Source: Ga0077555 sp031367895 (GTDB lineage Bacteria; Pseudomonadota; Alphaproteobacteria; Rhizobiales; Hyphomicrobiaceae). From it: DNA of 26,354 nt. Position numbers and translations under genes: made by a program. The DNA lies in the NCBI GenBank assembly GCA_031367895.1, contig JANLQP010000378.1, positions 1 through 26,354 on the forward strand, read 5' to 3'. The notes beneath the pieces are model-generated. The model did not search any database and was not told the origin of the DNA. It was given only the letters and a program-made list of their open reading frames with translations. Shown piece by piece: positions 23,702 through 26,354 of the stretch (the first letter of the stretch is position 1; each line of letters starts with the position of its first letter).

Positions 23702-23749
23702 TCAGGCGACGATAGCGGGTTTCGTGCGCGTTGCAGCTCCGAGGGCCAC

Positions 23750-25582
23750 ATGAACCTCCTTTTCCGCGTCATCACTGCGGCCAACGCGACCGGCACGCAT
23801 CATCGCCTGGCGCTCGACGGCATCCAGCGGCTCACCGGGCCCGATGCCGAACGCTGGCAACGCCTGTTCCTGAAGGAGGCGCCTGCCCTGGTGCTTGGCT
23901 CCAAGGCACCGGACGACGAATTCAAGGACTTCAAAAACCACGTGCTGCATCCGCGCGACGGCTTCTGGGGAGGCGCTGCAACCGCTGCCCGGCACTGGTA
24001 TGGCCTGCTCGTCGTGGCGCTCGGCAAGGACGACTGGACGAGCGCTGCCCACTGTGCCGGCGTGCTCAGCCACTACGTGACCGATCCCGTCAATCCGTTT
24101 CACACGGCGCAGTCCGAGGCGGAAAGCTGCATCCACCGTGCCTTCGAGTGGAGCATTTCGCGCTCCTACGACGAGCTGAAGCGCATCGCCGCCGCCGACG
24201 CCGCGCGCACGATCAACATCGCCGACGGCGACGATTGGCTGGAGCAACTGCTCTGCCAGGCCGCAACCGACGCCAACGCGCACTACGAGAAGCTGATCGC
24301 GCACTACGATATCCACCGTGGCGTCGTCGATCCGCCCGCGGGCCTCGATATCGTGGCACAGCGGATCGTCGGCGATCTCATCGGCATGGCGTCTGCGGTG
24401 TTCGCGGCCGTGCTGCAGCGCGCGATCACTGAGTCGAAGGCCGCTCCGCCGGACGTTTCGCTGGCTCTGGACATGATACTGGCGACGTTGCGCATTCCAG
24501 TGACGAAGCTGCTGGCGAAGCTCGCCGATGGCAAGGAGCGCGCGCTGGTCGAGCGGATCTATGATGAACTGACAGCCACCGGCACCGTCGAGACGAACCT
24601 GCCCGAGGACGACCGCGCCATCCGCGATCTCTATTCGGCGGAAGTGATCCATCGCGCGCAGCCGCCGATGGCGAGCGCCGGAGCAACCACCGCTGCCAAG
24701 GCGTTGCGTCCGGCGGGCCCGCGCAAATCGCATGACGCCGTGAAGGCGGCGATCGGCCCAGCGAACCGGACGACGGCACGTGCGTTACCGCCACCGACAG
24801 CGCAGCTGTCACGGCCCGCGCCCGATCCGGCCGCACGCGAGGTGCCAGTCGACGACCAGCCACGCCCGGCGCCGCGCGCGGCCGATCAGGCGACGCCGAT
24901 GCCGCCAGTCGCCCGGTTCAAGGGTGAGGTGGCGCCCGCGAGTTCAGTTCCGGCAGTGCCGTTACCAACGCAGCCACCGCCGCCAGACGCCGCGGTCGAG
25001 CCGCCAGCGATGCAGTCGGTCCCGCTCGTTGCCGCAGCGAACCATGCGCCATTGGCACAGGTCGAGACTGCCGCCCTCGCGACGGCAACCGCGTCGGCTG
25101 CAGCTGCGTCCAGTATGACGTTTGCAGCGCGCAATCCCGCCGCCACGACACCACCGCGCCTGCATCTGACACCCGCGCAAGACATCGTCGATGCGCCCTC
25201 GATCGGCCCGAGGATGGCCGAACGCCTGAAGCCGATCGGCCTTGCCACGGTGGCCGATCTGCTGGCCGCCAATCCCGAAGCAACGGCGGACAAGTTGGGC
25301 TATCAGAGCGTCAATGCTCGCACCGTCCGCGACTGGCAGGATCAGACGCGGCTCGTCTGCGCCGTGCCGGGACTGCGCGGCACGCACGCGCAGCTGCTGG
25401 TCGGCGCCGGTTTTCGCACGGCGGATGCCGTTGCCGCGGCCGAACCGGACGTCCTGTGTGCGGCCGTGCTGGCGTTCGCCGTGAGCCACGAAGGCCAGCG
25501 CCTGCTGCGCAACGGCGATCCGCCGGACATCCAGCGGATCAAATCCTGGGTGGACAACGCGCGGGCCGCCAGGGCAGCCTGA
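23750..25582 (+). CDS. Zinc-dependent phospholipase C-like protein fused to DUF4332
   Basis: A 610-residue two-domain protein. Residues 1-200 resemble zinc-dependent phospholipase C: HYVTDPVNPFH gives H108-x3-D112-x5-H118, then H129-x3-E133, which reproduces the H118/D122/H128/H142/E146 zinc-ligand pattern of Bacillus cereus enzyme apart from three fewer residues before the last His. Upstream H17/H18, D55 or D56 and H64 or H67 could supply the other ligands. There is no signal peptide, unlike secreted enzymes. A linker rich in Pro and Ala (about 300-470) leads to a C-terminal DUF4332 helix-hairpin-helix region (about 475-600) with two repeats, DAPSIGPRMAERL and AVPGLRGTHAQLL. The start is ATG 23750, with GAGG upstream. 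The role is unknown: lipid or nucleic-acid phosphoester cleavage are both conceivable. Confidence 0.8.
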   Translation: MNLLFRVITAANATGTHHRLALDGIQRLTGPDAERWQRLFLKEAPALVLGSKAPDDEFKDFKNHVLHPRDGFWGGAATAARHWYGLLVVALGKDDWTSAAHCAGVLSHYVTDPVNPFHTAQSEAESCIHRAFEWSISRSYDELKRIAAADAARTINIADGDDWLEQLLCQAATDANAHYEKLIAHYDIHRGVVDPPAGLDIVAQRIVGDLIGMASAVFAAVLQRAITESKAAPPDVSLALDMILATLRIPVTKLLAKLADGKERALVERIYDELTATGTVETNLPEDDRAIRDLYSAEVIHRAQPPMASAGATTAAKALRPAGPRKSHDAVKAAIGPANRTTARALPPPTAQLSRPAPDPAAREVPVDDQPRPAPRAADQATPMPPVARFKGEVAPASSVPAVPLPTQPPPPDAAVEPPAMQSVPLVAAANHAPLAQVETAALATATASAAAASSMTFAARNPAATTPPRLHLTPAQDIVDAPSIGPRMAERLKPIGLATVADLLAANPEATADKLGYQSVNARTVRDWQDQTRLVCAVPGLRGTHAQLLVGAGFRTADAVAAAEPDVLCAAVLAFAVSHEGQRLLRNGDPPDIQRIKSWVDNARAARAA

Positions 25583-25611
25583 GGGTTCTGCTGGGGTTCA
25601 ATGCCAATGCT

Positions 25612-25698
25612 GGGGTCTGACCCGGGTCAGATCCCTGGTCGAGGTGCCCGCGATCGATCGCATGCGGCGGGCCAGAGGTCTGACCCGGGTCTGACCCC
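25612..25698. repeat. GGGTCTGACCC repeat cluster
   Basis: This gap before the cupin gene has two related palindromes. At 25612-25635, GGGGTCTGACCC faces GGGTCAGATCCC, whose core TCTGACCCGGGTCAGA is a perfect 16-bp palindrome. At 25678-25698, GGTCTGACCC is followed directly by GGGTCTGACCCC as a direct repeat. The same core forms the hairpin at 2258-2283. These are copies of one dispersed element. Its second copy ends 13 bases before TATGAT (25711-25716), a possible -10 box of the cupin gene. Confidence 0.7.
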
Positions 25699-25751
25699 TA
25701 TGCTGCCAGATATGATACTCGCGTCGATGCAACAGCCACCAGGAGATCGCC

Positions 25752-26096
25752 ATGCAAGACTGGGTCGTCACGCTTGCCGCCGCCAAGGTGGCGCCGATTC
25801 CGCCGGGAGCCCGCTCGGCGGAACTCATGAAGCACGGCTCGATGAAGCTGCGGTTCTACCAGCCGAAGGGCGTCGATCCGCAGACGCCGCACGACCAGGA
25901 CGAGATCTATATCGTGCAGTCCGGCAGCTGCACCGTCGTCTCCGGCCCAGCCGAGGAAAAACTCGAACGCCGTGCGGTTGGCCCGGGTGACGCGATCTTC
26001 GTGCCGGCCAACCACGTGCACCGCTTCCTCGATTTCAGCGCCGATTTCGCGGTCTGGGTGGTGTTCTGGGGCCCGCCCGGCGGCGAGAAGAGGTGA
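25752..26096 (+). CDS. Small cupin-domain protein
   Basis: A single-domain cupin of 114 residues. The first metal-binding motif is recognisable as TPHDQDEIYIVQSG, with the His, Asp/Glu and Glu in cupin order, and the second as GPGDAIFVPANHVHRF, with the closing His residues. It would fold as a beta-barrel and bind a metal ion. The family ranges from dioxygenases and isomerases to sugar-binding sensors, so the function cannot be given. The start ATG 25752 is preceded by AGGAG at six bases. It stands alone after the GGGTCTGACCC repeat cluster. Confidence 0.88.
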   Translation: MQDWVVTLAAAKVAPIPPGARSAELMKHGSMKLRFYQPKGVDPQTPHDQDEIYIVQSGSCTVVSGPAEEKLERRAVGPGDAIFVPANHVHRFLDFSADFAVWVVFWGPPGGEKR

Positions 26097-26354
26097 GGCG
26101 TGCTCGTGGCGACACGCAGTGCCGGCCGGCATGTCCGTTATTGCTCCAGCTTCGAGCGTCAAAGGAACGAGACGCGAACGCGTCAGCCATGGGCCAGGAC
26201 CTGCCAACATCATCAAACCGATCGGTGACTTGCTGGACGACAGGTCTTGTATAGAATAGCTGACAGTTAGCGCTCAACCGAGGTAGCCGCGTCTGATCCA
26301 CACGCTGAGCATTTTCGCAATTTTCGATTGAGTGCTTGCTCGTTGGATTTTCAG
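26097..26354. other. Right-edge stretch without a supportable gene
   Basis: I see no gene with coding signs in these 258 bases. The sequence turns AT-richer toward the edge. TATAGA at 26250-26255 could be a -10 box for a gene starting beyond the window, with a poor -35 (TGACTT at 26226-26231, 18-bp spacing). Confidence 0.4.

Noticed and set aside
26035..26301. Reverse frame near the right edge
   Set aside because: It overlaps the end of the cupin gene, has no ribosome-binding site and shows no recognisable domain.

Overview
The window is high-GC chromosomal DNA from an alphaproteobacterium, most likely of the order Hyphomicrobiales (Rhizobiales). The basis is the blocks nadD-rsfS-rlmH and rplY-pth-ychF, an assimilatory nitrate reductase with a C-terminal BFD-type [2Fe-2S] domain, and an intergenic repeat of the GGGCTTGTCCCGG kind common in that order. 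The genus cannot be told from the sequence alone. No rRNA, tRNA, CRISPR array, prophage or intact insertion sequence was found.

Layout. Positions 1-679 (-) hold the N-terminal part of an FAD-dependent amine/amino-acid oxidoreductase cut by the window edge. A repeat-filled gap follows, then nadD, rsfS and rlmH (+; NAD synthesis, ribosome silencing, 23S rRNA methylation) and a PhzF-family gene (+). A five-unit 24-bp tandem repeat separates PhzF from a copper module: copA (-) with a small 4-TM membrane gene behind it, divergent from csoR (+), with a CsoR-type operator in the shared promoter. Next come a decayed hipA fragment (-), a long UvrD/PcrA-type helicase (+), and nasA (+) behind a sigma-54-type promoter with two palindromes upstream. 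nasA converges on a fused membrane/spermidine-synthase-like gene (-).

The right half holds ruvX and a 14-TM MFS exporter (+, overlapping by 1 nt), an unrecognised 4-TM protein (+), and rplY-pth-ychF (+). Two related palindromic elements made of 7-bp units sit in the gaps before pth and before ychF. Then come a secreted TPR protein (-, with its own terminator), a large protein joining a zinc-dependent phospholipase C-like domain to a DUF4332 helix-hairpin-helix module (+), GGGTCTGACCC repeats, and a cupin gene (+). The last 258 bases show no supportable gene.

Most genes are housekeeping or ordinary accessory functions. The least explained items are the zinc-phospholipase-like/DUF4332 fusion, the heptamer-built palindromes around pth, the dispersed GGGTCTGACCC repeat, the 24-bp minisatellite, and the layered control region of an apparently solitary nasA.
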